Shown: positions 1-8,559 of the stretch, in pieces | How the letters are laid out: the number at the start of each line of letters is the position of its first letter | Position numbering within the stretch: position 1 is the first letter of the stretch | NCBI GenBank assembly: GCA_030681265.1 | Contig: JAUXXD010000180.1 | Span: 1-33,677, forward strand | Direction: 5' to 3' | Origin: Candidatus Didemnitutus sp. | Lineage (GTDB): Bacteria > Verrucomicrobiota > Verrucomicrobiia > Opitutales > Opitutaceae | DNA: 33,677 bases | Program-made: the position numbers and the translations under genes | Notes under the pieces: model-generated | What the model was told of the DNA's origin: nothing | The model's database searches: none | Seen by the model: the letters and a program-made list of their open reading frames with translations, nothing else

Positions 1-62
1 ATGAGCTTTTGCTGGCATGGCGTGGGTCTGGTCAAATGCTCCGGGGTTTGTCCCGAGGATCT

Positions 63-1256
63 TTACGAGCGATCGCCTCCCGTCGGCTCGCCACTCGCGC
101 GCCGATAAAGCTGCGCATACGCACGACGCATCTGCTCCGCCGTAAACCGCGTCGCCGCCCACGCCTGCGCCGTGCGCATCGCTGGCTCCCAGTGGGCCGT
201 GTCGCGCAACGCCGCCGTGAGTTTTTCCGCGAGATCGTCCGCGTCGCCAGGTCGCGCGCGCCACGGATGCTCCGGTGGCAACACTTCACGCAGCCCCGGC
301 GCATCCGTCATCACCACCGGACGTCCCGCGAAAATCGCTTCCGCCGCCACCAACCCAAAGCCCTCAAAAATCGACGGCACCACGACGACGTCCGTGGCTG
401 CCAACAGCGGCCAAATACTCGGCAACACGGGTTGAAATACAATCTGCCAGCCGACCGGCGGCGTCGCTGCGGCGCGCCGTAATGCGCCTTCCTGGTCGCC
501 GTGCCCCACGAGCAACAATTCCGCCGTCACGTCCGCGGGCAGCACGACTTTACGCAACGCGCGCAACAGCACGTCCGCTCCCTTCTCCGGCTCGAAGCGG
601 CCCGCGAACAACAGGCGACGTCGCTCCAGTTTCGAAGGCGCGGATTTCACGGGTGCAAGCGCCGCATCGATGCCGTTGTAGATTGTCGTGGGTTCACCGT
701 GAGGCGAAGGCGCGCCACTGTCGGCGCGGTAACGCTGAAATTCTTCACTCGTCGATTGGGAAACACCCGCGACGTGAGCGTTCACCAACTTCCGGTCGCA
801 CCAACGTCCGATACGCGGCCAGAAGCGCCAGAACACACTGTTGTGGATTGTGCGCACCGCACCAAATTTCCGCGACGTGAAGCGCAATTGCTGCAGCGCC
901 GCGCCGCACGCTTCGCTCGGTTCCGCGTGAAAATGCACGACGTCCGGCTGAAATTCCCGGATCGCCCGCGCCAGTGCCCACGCGCCCGGAATCATCCCGC
1001 CCGCCTTCATCGGCACGCCTGTGCCCCGAAACCACGGCACACCAAGTGCCGCCAACTCCGCGCGCATCTCTGCGCCGATCGCGTCGGCACCCGCACCGTG
1101 CACCGTGAACACCGCGAAATCGATTTCGTGGCGCAATCCGCGCACGAGCGAAAACGCAATGCGCTCCGCGCCACCCAAACTCAATCGCGTGATGCACTGC
1201 AACACACGGAGTCGCCGCAGCGGAGTGGCAATCGAACTGTGCTTCGCGTGGCTCAC
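63..1256 (-). CDS. Glycosyltransferase family 1/4-like (GT-B fold)
   Basis: ORF 63..1310 (-). Protein has RVLQCITRLSLGGAERIAFSLVRGL near the N-terminus and LLFAGRFEPEKGADVLLRAL / PSIFEGFGLVAAEAIFAGRPVVMTDAPGLREVL in the C-terminal half, typical of GT4-type enzymes. A GTG start at 1256 gives a 4-nt GTGA overlap with the upstream flippase stop (1253); the longest-ORF start is 1310. Confidence 0.9.
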   Translation of the reverse strand: MSHAKHSSIATPLRRLRVLQCITRLSLGGAERIAFSLVRGLRHEIDFAVFTVHGAGADAIGAEMRAELAALGVPWFRGTGVPMKAGGMIPGAWALARAIREFQPDVVHFHAEPSEACGAALQQLRFTSRKFGAVRTIHNSVFWRFWPRIGRWCDRKLVNAHVAGVSQSTSEEFQRYRADSGAPSPHGEPTTIYNGIDAALAPVKSAPSKLERRRLLFAGRFEPEKGADVLLRALRKVVLPADVTAELLLVGHGDQEGALRRAAATPPVGWQIVFQPVLPSIWPLLAATDVVVVPSIFEGFGLVAAEAIFAGRPVVMTDAPGLREVLPPEHPWRARPGDADDLAEKLTAALRDTAHWEPAMRTAQAWAATRFTAEQMRRAYAQLYRRASGEPTGGDRS

Positions 1257-2743
1257 GTGGTCGATGCCGTCCGTTTTGTGAATGGCAAATGCGCCCACAA
1301 CCGTTGCCATTCCGTCCGCGCGCGCGGCCAGAAAAACAGTGCGCCCGCGTAAGCTGCGCCACCGAGCAGCCCGGATGAAATTACGCGCAGCGTATCCGAC
1401 AAATCAGACGCCAGCGCGTTGCCCGCGAAGAGTCCGAGCGCGAGTGCGAGATTCACGCCGAGTGGTCCGATGAACGCGCCGACATAGGCGCCACACGACA
1501 CCGCCGTGCCACGCGCCGACCACCACAATCGCGGCAATAGCAAAACCACATTCGTCAACGCGACCGCCGCCGCCAATCCCGTCGGTCCGGCGGAGCGGCT
1601 GAGCAAGAGTCCCGTTGCCAAGACCGGCAGCGCTGCGAGCGCGAGGTGACTCAGCCGCGCCGAGTTTCCCGCCGCCACGCAGAGTGAATAAACCGTCGAA
1701 GTGAGAAACGTCGCCATCGCGCCGACGCTCAACCACCGCAGCAATGGCGCCGCCTCGGGCCACGCATTGCCGAGCACGAGGTGAACTACATCATCCGGCA
1801 GCACCGCGCAAACGACGGCCACAGGCAGCGTCAAATGAGCAATTGTCGTGGCGGTTTCGGTGAGCTGGCGGGCGAAACTCTCCGTCGACGCACCGAGTCG
1901 CGAGAGCGTTGCGAGCAACACTTGACCGAAGGGCGCTGCGAGATGATTCGCGGGCTGCGCGAGTAACTGTCCCGCGCGATTGTAGAGTCCGAGCGCGCCC
2001 GCGCCGAACCACCGTCCCATCAAAATCGTGTCCGCCTGCAACAACACGTAGTTGAGAAATTGGTAGTTGGTGAGATGAAACCCCGTCGCGCTGAGTGCGC
2101 TCAGACTGTTCCAATCCAGCCGCGCGGTCGGACGCCACCGACAAAGACGCCACGCAGCGACGAGCATCAATGCTTCGGAAACGAGGAGATAGACGGCGAA
2201 CGAATAGGCCCCCGCACCTGCCACGCCTGCGCCGATCATCGCGCTTGTGCCGAGCAGCGCTGCCCACGTTTCGATGCGATTGAGTTCGGCAAAGCGCAAC
2301 TCACGGGCGAGCAGTGCGCGCGGCCATGCGTTGCCGCCATTGAGCACAAAACTCGCACTCATCACCGCGAGCAGCGGCCCGACGAGCGGTTCGCCAAAGA
2401 AACGCGCCACGAACGGAGCGAGCGCCAGTGTGCTCACCGCCAGCACCGCCCCCAGCGCAATGTGGAGCCAGAGCAGCGTCGTTTTCTGCGTCTCCGACAA
2501 TTCGCGTGCCTGGATCGCCGCGTTGCCGCCACCGAGATCGCGAAACAGTGTGAGGAAAAACGTGAGACTCGCCGCCATCGCGAACAAGCCGTGCTCCGCC
2601 GGCGAAACCAGCCGCGCGAGCACGACAACCCCGGCGATCTTGCACAGCAGCCGCACCGCTTGCGCCGCCACCGTGGTGCGGTAGCCGATCGACGCTTGTG
2701 CCATGGCGTCGGCTGACGAATCGATTGGCGCGGGCGAACTCAT
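1253..2743 (-). CDS. Polysaccharide flippase / oligosaccharide transporter (Wzx-like, MOP superfamily)
   Basis: Polytopic protein starting MSSPAPIDSSADAMAQASIGYRTTVAAQAVRLLCKIAGVVVLARLVSPAEHGLFAMAASLTFFLTLFRDLG, typical of the Wzx/RfbX N-terminus. Start at 2743 overlaps the upstream CDS stop (ATGA). Confidence 0.9.
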   Translation of the reverse strand: MSSPAPIDSSADAMAQASIGYRTTVAAQAVRLLCKIAGVVVLARLVSPAEHGLFAMAASLTFFLTLFRDLGGGNAAIQARELSETQKTTLLWLHIALGAVLAVSTLALAPFVARFFGEPLVGPLLAVMSASFVLNGGNAWPRALLARELRFAELNRIETWAALLGTSAMIGAGVAGAGAYSFAVYLLVSEALMLVAAWRLCRWRPTARLDWNSLSALSATGFHLTNYQFLNYVLLQADTILMGRWFGAGALGLYNRAGQLLAQPANHLAAPFGQVLLATLSRLGASTESFARQLTETATTIAHLTLPVAVVCAVLPDDVVHLVLGNAWPEAAPLLRWLSVGAMATFLTSTVYSLCVAAGNSARLSHLALAALPVLATGLLLSRSAGPTGLAAAVALTNVVLLLPRLWWSARGTAVSCGAYVGAFIGPLGVNLALALGLFAGNALASDLSDTLRVISSGLLGGAAYAGALFFWPRARTEWQRLWAHLPFTKRTASTT

Positions 2744-3825
2744 TGGTCGAGTTGGCGCAACGCTGTCGCGAGCGCGCGCACGTGATGCGCTTGCGTGAAG
2801 TTGGCGAGGAAGTAGTCGCGGTGCGCGTTGGGCGGCGGTGGATTGCGCAGTGCTGCCGCGAGCGCATCCGCCAAGGTCACGACATCGCTTGGTGCGACAA
2901 TCGCGGCGGTGGGCGGAACTGTTTCCGGCAAGCCACGCCACGCGGTTACGACGAGTGGTCGGTCGGCCGCGAGGGCTTCGAGTAGGACGAGCGGTTGGCC
3001 TTCGTTGCGGTAAAAGGTTGGCAAGCACACGAGATCGCAGGCCGCGAGTAACTCACGCTTGGCTGCACCGCTGACAAATCCGGCCAACGAGCACGCCGTC
3101 GGATCGGCCTGCCTCGCGGCGGCCAAGGCTGGCTGCATCTCGGCCTCGACCGGCCCTGCGAAAACGACACTGAACGGCACGCCGCGGCGCCGGAGGAGTT
3201 GCACGGCTTCGAGAAGCACGAGCGCGCCTTTATCGCGGGAAACAGCGCCGAGAAAAAGTATGCGCCGCCGCGCGTCGGTGGAACTTGAACGCGGTTCCGC
3301 GGAAAGCGGGCCCGGATCGGCGATGCCATTCGGCACGACAGCGACGCGGCGCGGGTTGAGCACTTGGGCGTCGGCGGCAAGCGACGGCGTGAGCACGATG
3401 GCCAAATCGGCGCGACCGAGCAGCCAGTGCGTGACGAGACGTTCGGGTGCGGTGGCGCGGATGTTGAGCCATTCGCCGAGACCGACGGCGTGCCAGTGCA
3501 GCACGAGCCGACGAAACCAAACGCGGCAGAGCAGCATCACCAACCAATCGCGGTAGAGCGCGCCGCGTTTGCCCGGTGCGGGAACGTAATAGAGCGTGTC
3601 GCAACCGGCCGTGAATCGCCGCGCCACCGTGTGGAGACACGCATCGATTACGGCGAAAAGTTTGCCGAGACGCCAGCGGCCGATGTCGGCATGACTGTGC
3701 GAGAGCGACAGATTCACGTGTTCGACGGCGATCTCTTCGTCGGGCAATCCGTCCACAGCCGTCCGCACCATCAGGCTTTGCCCGTGGAGCGGGGGTGGGG
3801 TTTGGGCGAGGACGAGGAGTTTCAT
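2740..3825 (-). CDS. Glycosyltransferase family 4 protein
   Basis: MKLLVLAQTPPPLHGQSLMVRTAVDGL start (ATG at 3825) and RRILFLGAVSRDKGALVLLEAVQLLRRRG / LPTFYRNEGQPLVLLEALAADRPLVVTAWRGLPETV motifs. Confidence 0.9.
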   Translation of the reverse strand: MKLLVLAQTPPPLHGQSLMVRTAVDGLPDEEIAVEHVNLSLSHSHADIGRWRLGKLFAVIDACLHTVARRFTAGCDTLYYVPAPGKRGALYRDWLVMLLCRVWFRRLVLHWHAVGLGEWLNIRATAPERLVTHWLLGRADLAIVLTPSLAADAQVLNPRRVAVVPNGIADPGPLSAEPRSSSTDARRRILFLGAVSRDKGALVLLEAVQLLRRRGVPFSVVFAGPVEAEMQPALAAARQADPTACSLAGFVSGAAKRELLAACDLVCLPTFYRNEGQPLVLLEALAADRPLVVTAWRGLPETVPPTAAIVAPSDVVTLADALAAALRNPPPPNAHRDYFLANFTQAHHVRALATALRQLDQ

Positions 3826-3872
3826 CTTCGGCTTGGAATGGGGACGGGTCGCGGCGATGATGCCGGGCAAGC

Positions 3873-5546
3873 GTGAGCAATCCAGTCGCAAAAACATCTT
3901 TGAGCGGGACGAATTGGTGGGCGGCCGGGCTCTGCGCGCTCGGGGGCGCGGTGGTGTTTCAGTTTTTCGGCAACGCTTCGCACGGTTACGTGCGCACCGA
4001 TTCGCTCGTTTGGTGGTGGATTTCGCAGTGGCTCGATCCCGTGGCTGAAACGGAGCACGCGTGGTTGATCGTCGGGTTGAGCGGCTGGCTGTTGTGGCGT
4101 AATTTGCAAACGCCGCGCCGCGCCTTGTCTGCTGCAGGCGCGTCGCCGCGCGCCGTGGTCGCCGCGTTGGTGGGCGGACTGCTGTTGCACCTCCTCGGTT
4201 ACGCCGTGCAACAGGCGCGCGTGTCGCTGCTCGGTTTGTTTCTTTTCGGATGGGGCGTGCTGGCCTTGGGCGGTGGGAGACGCTGGGGAAGCGCGGCGGC
4301 CTTTCCAATGGGATTTCTCGTTTTTGCCGTGCCGCTCAACGTGCTCGATTCGGTCGGTTTCTTTTTGCGCGTCGGTGTGACCGATGTGGCCTTTCATCTG
4401 TCGCGCGCGATGAACATCGACGTGATTCGCAACGGCACGCAGTTGCTCTCGCCGGATGGCAGTTACTCCTACGACGTCGCAGCGGCGTGTTCCGGCGTGC
4501 GGTCGTTGATGGCGCTGGCGGCGTTGTCGCTGTTACTCGGCTATCTCAGTTTTCGCGCGTGGTGGGCGCGGGCGCTCATCGGGCTGCTGTGTTTTCCGTA
4601 TGCGTTTATTGGTAATGTCGCGCGCATCCTCGCGATCATCGTCGCCGCCGAGTGGAAGGGCCAGCGCGCCGGCGAAGTCGTGCACGAGTGGTTTGGTTTT
4701 CTGATATTCGTCATCGTGCTCGGACTCGTGCAATTGACCGTGCTGCTCCTGCAACGCCTCCACGTCGCCTCGCCGCCGAGCCAGCTGCTGCGCGCGACCG
4801 AGCCAGTTTGTAATATAATACGTTACAAACTGGCTTGGCGCGTGGCGGGGGCGGTGGTGCTGATGGCAGCGCTGGTGGCGGGGGCGACGCGGTGGATTGA
4901 TGCGCGGCAGGTGAGTGCGCGCACAGGAGTGAAGTTGGCGGCGGACGGATTGAATCCGGCGGCGTTGCCGGATGCGATCGGGTTGGAGTGGCTTGGGCAA
5001 CGCGTGGCGGTGACGCCGGTGGAGCGGGAGCTGTTGCCCGCCGACACGGGTTTTGCGCGGATGAATTACGTGTCGCTCCGCGATCGGGGACAACAGGTGT
5101 TTGTGTCGATCGTGCTTAGCGGACGCGACCGCACGTCGATTCACCGACCGGAGCTTTGCTTGGTGGGCCAAGGTTGGACGATTTACAGTCACGCGACACA
5201 TCGCTTCAATTGGCCGGGCGGTGCGGATGGCGCGGTGCCGGTGACGTTGTTGCGCATCGAACGCGAAATGACCGACCGGCGCGGCTCACCGGTGAAAGTG
5301 CCCGCGTTGTTCGCCTATTGGTTTGTGGGCGCGGATCGTGTGGTGGCGTCACATTGGGAGCGGGTGGCGTATGCGACGGTGGATCGGTTGCGCCATTGGC
5401 AAAATCACCGTTGGGCCTACGTGGTCGTGCAAACCCACGCGCTCGACGGCGAGGCGGCGGCGCTGGCGCGAATGCAGGAGGTGTTGCACGGCACGTTGCC
5501 GTCCTTCCAGTTGCACGGGGCGGGCGGAGATTCTGCTGGATTCTGA
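3873..5546 (+). CDS. Exosortase/archaeosortase family transmembrane protein with C-terminal EpsI-type domain (fusion)
   Basis: Polytopic N-terminal part with the exosortase catalytic Cys/Arg/His signatures ([44 protein letters not shown]). C-terminal part fits EpsI/DUF3485 ([27 protein letters not shown]). GTG start at 3873. Confidence 0.88.
   Translation: MSNPVAKTSLSGTNWWAAGLCALGGAVVFQFFGNASHGYVRTDSLVWWWISQWLDPVAETEHAWLIVGLSGWLLWRNLQTPRRALSAAGASPRAVVAALVGGLLLHLLGYAVQQARVSLLGLFLFGWGVLALGGGRRWGSAAAFPMGFLVFAVPLNVLDSVGFFLRVGVTDVAFHLSRAMNIDVIRNGTQLLSPDGSYSYDVAAACSGVRSLMALAALSLLLGYLSFRAWWARALIGLLCFPYAFIGNVARILAIIVAAEWKGQRAGEVVHEWFGFLIFVIVLGLVQLTVLLLQRLHVASPPSQLLRATEPVCNIIRYKLAWRVAGAVVLMAALVAGATRWIDARQVSARTGVKLAADGLNPAALPDAIGLEWLGQRVAVTPVERELLPADTGFARMNYVSLRDRGQQVFVSIVLSGRDRTSIHRPELCLVGQGWTIYSHATHRFNWPGGADGAVPVTLLRIEREMTDRRGSPVKVPALFAYWFVGADRVVASHWERVAYATVDRLRHWQNHRWAYVVVQTHALDGEAAALARMQEVLHGTLPSFQLHGAGGDSAGF
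4798..4838. repeat. Perfect 13-bp palindromic stem (extended to 16 with one G-U) with AT-rich loop, inside exosortase-EpsI CDS
   Basis: ccg-AGCCAGTTTGTAA-tataatacg-TTACAAACTGGCT-tgg; arms 4801-4813 and 4823-4835 are exact reverse complements. Confidence 0.9.
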
Positions 5547-5570
5547 CTCGGGGATTCCGGAAGGTGGGGC

Positions 5571-5939
5571 ATGGCCGACCCGAAGATTCTCGAGACTTTT
5601 CCCAATCCCGCTGCGCATCGCGATTTCGTGATCGAGCACACGCATCACGAGTTCACGTCGGTTTGCCCGATGACGGGCCATCCGGATTTCGCCGACATCA
5701 CCGTGCGCTACGTGGCGAACAAGACCTGCGTCGAGCTGAAGTCGCTCAAGTTGTATTTTCACGCGTTTCGCAACAAGGGCATCTTCTTCGAAGCGGCGAC
5801 GAATCAGATTTGCGACGAACTTGGCAAGGCGCTGCAACCGCGCTCCCTGACGATTATCGCCAACTGGAAAGCGCGCGGCGGATTCAGTTCGCGGATTACG
5901 GCGGAATGGAAGCCGAGTCGGAGCCGTTCGCGCCGCTAG
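5571..5939 (+). CDS. queF: NADPH-dependent 7-cyano-7-deazaguanine reductase (preQ1 synthase), short unimodular form
   Basis: Conserved active-site region FTSVCPMTGHPDFADITVRYV, KSLKLYFHAFRNKGIFFE and WKARGGFSSRI. Confidence 0.93.
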   Translation: MADPKILETFPNPAAHRDFVIEHTHHEFTSVCPMTGHPDFADITVRYVANKTCVELKSLKLYFHAFRNKGIFFEAATNQICDELGKALQPRSLTIIANWKARGGFSSRITAEWKPSRSRSRR

Positions 5940-6046
5940 ACGAAGAGTCGGGGTAACCGAGTTTGAAAAACCGGTTGGCGCTGCGCCAGCGGCGTCGGAT
6001 TCGCTTCGTCGTAATTGTTCAGGTGCGTGTGACAGTCGATTATCAT
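5896..6046 (-). pseudogene. Internally deleted remnant of an amidohydrolase-family gene (N-terminus and possible C-terminus joined out of frame)
   Basis: Reading minus from 6046 gives MIIDCHTHLNNYDEANPTPLAQR..., matching the typical start of PF04909-type amidohydrolases, but it stops at 5936. In a second frame the same region reads ...WRSANRFFKLGYPDSSSSGANGSDSASIPP* (stop 5896-5898), which resembles an amidohydrolase C-terminus. Inference from manual translation. Confidence 0.45.
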
Positions 6047-6048
6047 GA

Positions 6049-7551
6049 ATGAGGTTGGCGCACGTGGCGCGGTGGCTCAATCGCGGAATGGGTGGGCGCG
6101 TTATCCCACGCTCACCGCTCGACACGGGCGGGCGGCGGGCATTGCCTTGGCGCACTATGGTTTCACGCCCCCGGCAAGTTGCGCGCCTGTCTCCGCTCCG
6201 GCGGAGTTTGGTCGGCAGCACGTGGGAAGGCATTCTGGCCATGCCGTTGGTTTATCTCAATCTACCGGCCAATCTCGTGGTGGCGACACTGCTCGCGGAG
6301 GCGTTGCTGTTGCCGCCGGATACTTACGGGCTGCTCGTCTCAATTCCGTTTTGGTGCAATCTGGCGCAACTCGGTTTGGCGCCGCTGCTGTTCGCCCGTT
6401 ACCGCGCCCGCGATGTGTTTTTGGTGACGATCTGGTTGAACACGGCGGTGTGGACCGCGTTTGCGGGCGTGCTGGCTTTCGCACCAGCGACGGTGATGGC
6501 GCATCCGGGCCTGATCGCGGGATTCTTTCTGCTCGCGGGCGGACTCACGACGTCGGTGATGGCGGTGGCGTGGACGACCTACATGCAGTCGTGGGTGCCG
6601 CCGCGGATTCGCGCGGTGTATTTTGCGCGGCGCAATCGCGCGGCGCAGTTTTCCAATCTCGCGTTTTTGCTGCTGTCCGGACTCGCGTTGCAATGGCCGA
6701 CGCTGCCCGTGATCGCGGCGATTTTCGCGGTGAGCACGGGGCTGCGGGCGGTGTCGGCGGTGGTGGCGTGGCGCACGCCCGCGCAAGGCGAGCCGGTGTC
6801 GCCCACCGCGACGGATTGGCGGACGCAATGGACGGCGTTGCGCGGCGCGGATGCCTTTTGGCGCATGGTGGTGTTTGGTGTCGCGTGGGGCGCGGTCGTG
6901 AACGGCTTCGGCGCGTTTCAGCCGGTGTTCATGTTGAGCGTGCTCGGTGGTTCGGCGGCACAAGCGAGTTTGCCACTCGCGTTGTCGCTGTTGTTCGGTG
7001 CGATGGCGATGCCAGCATGGGGTAGGTTAATCGCCCGTTTTGGCGCGCGGCCGGTGCTTTTTTGCGCGGTGCCGTTGTGGGCGTTGGTGAATGTGCCGTG
7101 GGCGTTTCTTACCAGCGAAACGCGCTTTCTGCTTTATCCGTTGTGGGCCTTCACGGGAGCGGTGAACGGCGGTATCGTGCTCGCGCAATTCAATTTGTTG
7201 ATGAAATTCATGCCGCCGTCGGTGCGTGGTCTGGCGGCGGGGTGCAACATCGCGGCGGCGTCGCTCGGCACGGCGTTGGCGCCGATTATCGCGGGGCAAC
7301 TCATCGCGCTCGCGTTGGCGCGCGGCTGGGCGCACGGCACGGTCTATCACGCGTTTTTCATGCTCATGCCGGTGGGCGCAGGCGTGGCGCTGCTGTTGTT
7401 GCGCCGCGTCCGTGAGCCGCAGGCCGCGCCGGTCGAACACGTTGTCGGCGCGTTGCGCAACGTGCGGACACTCGCCGGCACGCTCGGCCTCGGGTTTCTC
7501 GCGCAAACACTGTTCACACCGCGCGGGGCGGACCGGCGCGTGGAATACTGA
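6049..7551 (+). CDS. MFS-type transporter
   Basis: About 12 hydrophobic segments, e.g. GILAMPLVYLNLPANLVVATLLAEALLLPPDTYGLLVSIPFWCNLAQLGLAPLLFARYRARDV and LAAGCNIAAASLGTALAPIIAGQLIALAL. Start uncertain: ATG 6157 or 6241 would also leave the membrane domain intact. Confidence 0.82.
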   Translation: MRLAHVARWLNRGMGGRVIPRSPLDTGGRRALPWRTMVSRPRQVARLSPLRRSLVGSTWEGILAMPLVYLNLPANLVVATLLAEALLLPPDTYGLLVSIPFWCNLAQLGLAPLLFARYRARDVFLVTIWLNTAVWTAFAGVLAFAPATVMAHPGLIAGFFLLAGGLTTSVMAVAWTTYMQSWVPPRIRAVYFARRNRAAQFSNLAFLLLSGLALQWPTLPVIAAIFAVSTGLRAVSAVVAWRTPAQGEPVSPTATDWRTQWTALRGADAFWRMVVFGVAWGAVVNGFGAFQPVFMLSVLGGSAAQASLPLALSLLFGAMAMPAWGRLIARFGARPVLFCAVPLWALVNVPWAFLTSETRFLLYPLWAFTGAVNGGIVLAQFNLLMKFMPPSVRGLAAGCNIAAASLGTALAPIIAGQLIALALARGWAHGTVYHAFFMLMPVGAGVALLLLRRVREPQAAPVEHVVGALRNVRTLAGTLGLGFLAQTLFTPRGADRRVEY

Positions 7552-7637
7552 GCGGCGCAGCGCAGTGGGGCGCGGCTTGTGCGGGCCGGTGCAGTTTTGC
7601 CGTGAGTTTGTCGGCGCGGTGTGTTTCGTGAGTTGGC

Positions 7638-8303
7638 ATGCATTGGGCCGACGCGACAATTCACTTTATTGATTTCGAAGGCAGCCGTGCGTCGGGCATT
7701 TTGGAATTTGGCGTGGTGACGCTGCAACGCGGCCAGATTGTCCGGACGCACACGCGTTTGTGCGGGGCGACGGGAAGGATTGCGCTCGAAGATACGGCGG
7801 TGCATGGACTCGACGCGCGCGGCTTGGCGCAGGCGGCGCCGTTTGCCGACGAGTGGGAGTATTTCGCGAGTCTGCGGGAGAGCGGACCGCTCGCGGCCCA
7901 TTTTGCGCAGGCGGAGAATCACCTTTTGAAATCGGTGTGGCCCTACGCGCGCACGGCGCCGGATTTCGCGCGTCCCGCCCGCACGACAAGTGAATGGGGG
8001 CCGTGGATCGATACAGGACGGCTCTATCCGCAATTTTTGCCGGTGCAGCAGGATGTCGCGTTGGAACGATTGATCGCCGTGACTGGATTACAGGGCGAGC
8101 TCACCGCGCTGGCGCGCGAACATTGTCCGGCGGAACGCCGGCATTTTCACGCCGCGCTTTACGATGCGTTGGCGGGAGCGAAATTGTTGCTCGAACTTTT
8201 GCGCCGCCCGGAGTTTGCCGACGCGACGGTGCCGTGGCTGTTGCAAATGAGCACGCTGGATGGCGAGAAGCGTGGTGATTTGCAGCAGCGGGAATTGTTT
8301 TAG
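7638..8303 (+). CDS. DnaQ/DEDD-type 3'-5' exonuclease
   Basis: ExoI motif IHFIDFEGSRASGILEFGVVTL (DxE) and ExoIII-like HAALYDALAGAKLLLELL (HxxxxD). Confidence 0.85.
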   Translation: MHWADATIHFIDFEGSRASGILEFGVVTLQRGQIVRTHTRLCGATGRIALEDTAVHGLDARGLAQAAPFADEWEYFASLRESGPLAAHFAQAENHLLKSVWPYARTAPDFARPARTTSEWGPWIDTGRLYPQFLPVQQDVALERLIAVTGLQGELTALAREHCPAERRHFHAALYDALAGAKLLLELLRRPEFADATVPWLLQMSTLDGEKRGDLQQRELF

Positions 8304-8491
8304 TCTGGCTCAACTTCCGACGGGGAAGGCGGCGATTCGAGCGACACGAGCATCCAGATCGGTGCTTCGGCTGCAGGGAGGATTTTCACGCCGGCGGCGC
8401 GGAGGGCTTGCGCAACTGCAGCTCGGTTTCGGTTCGACGCTTGCGCGGCGGGCGGAGGAGGTTGGGTCGGGTGGGTGGCGTCATTTTGCAT
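8300..8491 (-). CDS. Hypothetical small protein (63 aa), tentative
   Basis: C-terminal part of ORF 8300..9214; ATG at 8491 gives MQNDATHPTQPPPPAAQASNRNRAAVAQALRAAGVKILPAAEAPIWMLVSLESPPSPSEVEPD. It fills an otherwise empty 256-bp gap and overlaps the convergent exonuclease stop by 4 nt. Confidence 0.3.
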   Translation of the reverse strand: MQNDATHPTQPPPPAAQASNRNRAAVAQALRAAGVKILPAAEAPIWMLVSLESPPSPSEVEPD

Positions 8492-8559
8492 GACCTGATC
8501 AAGCCGTCGTTGGAGACGAGCAGCAACGGCAGGCTTCGTCCTATGACAACCCACGCGGG

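Noticed and set aside
1-18. Possible start of a further minus-strand operon gene (CAT at 16-18, reading MPAKAH...)
   Set aside because: Only six codons before the window edge; cannot be supported without upstream sequence.
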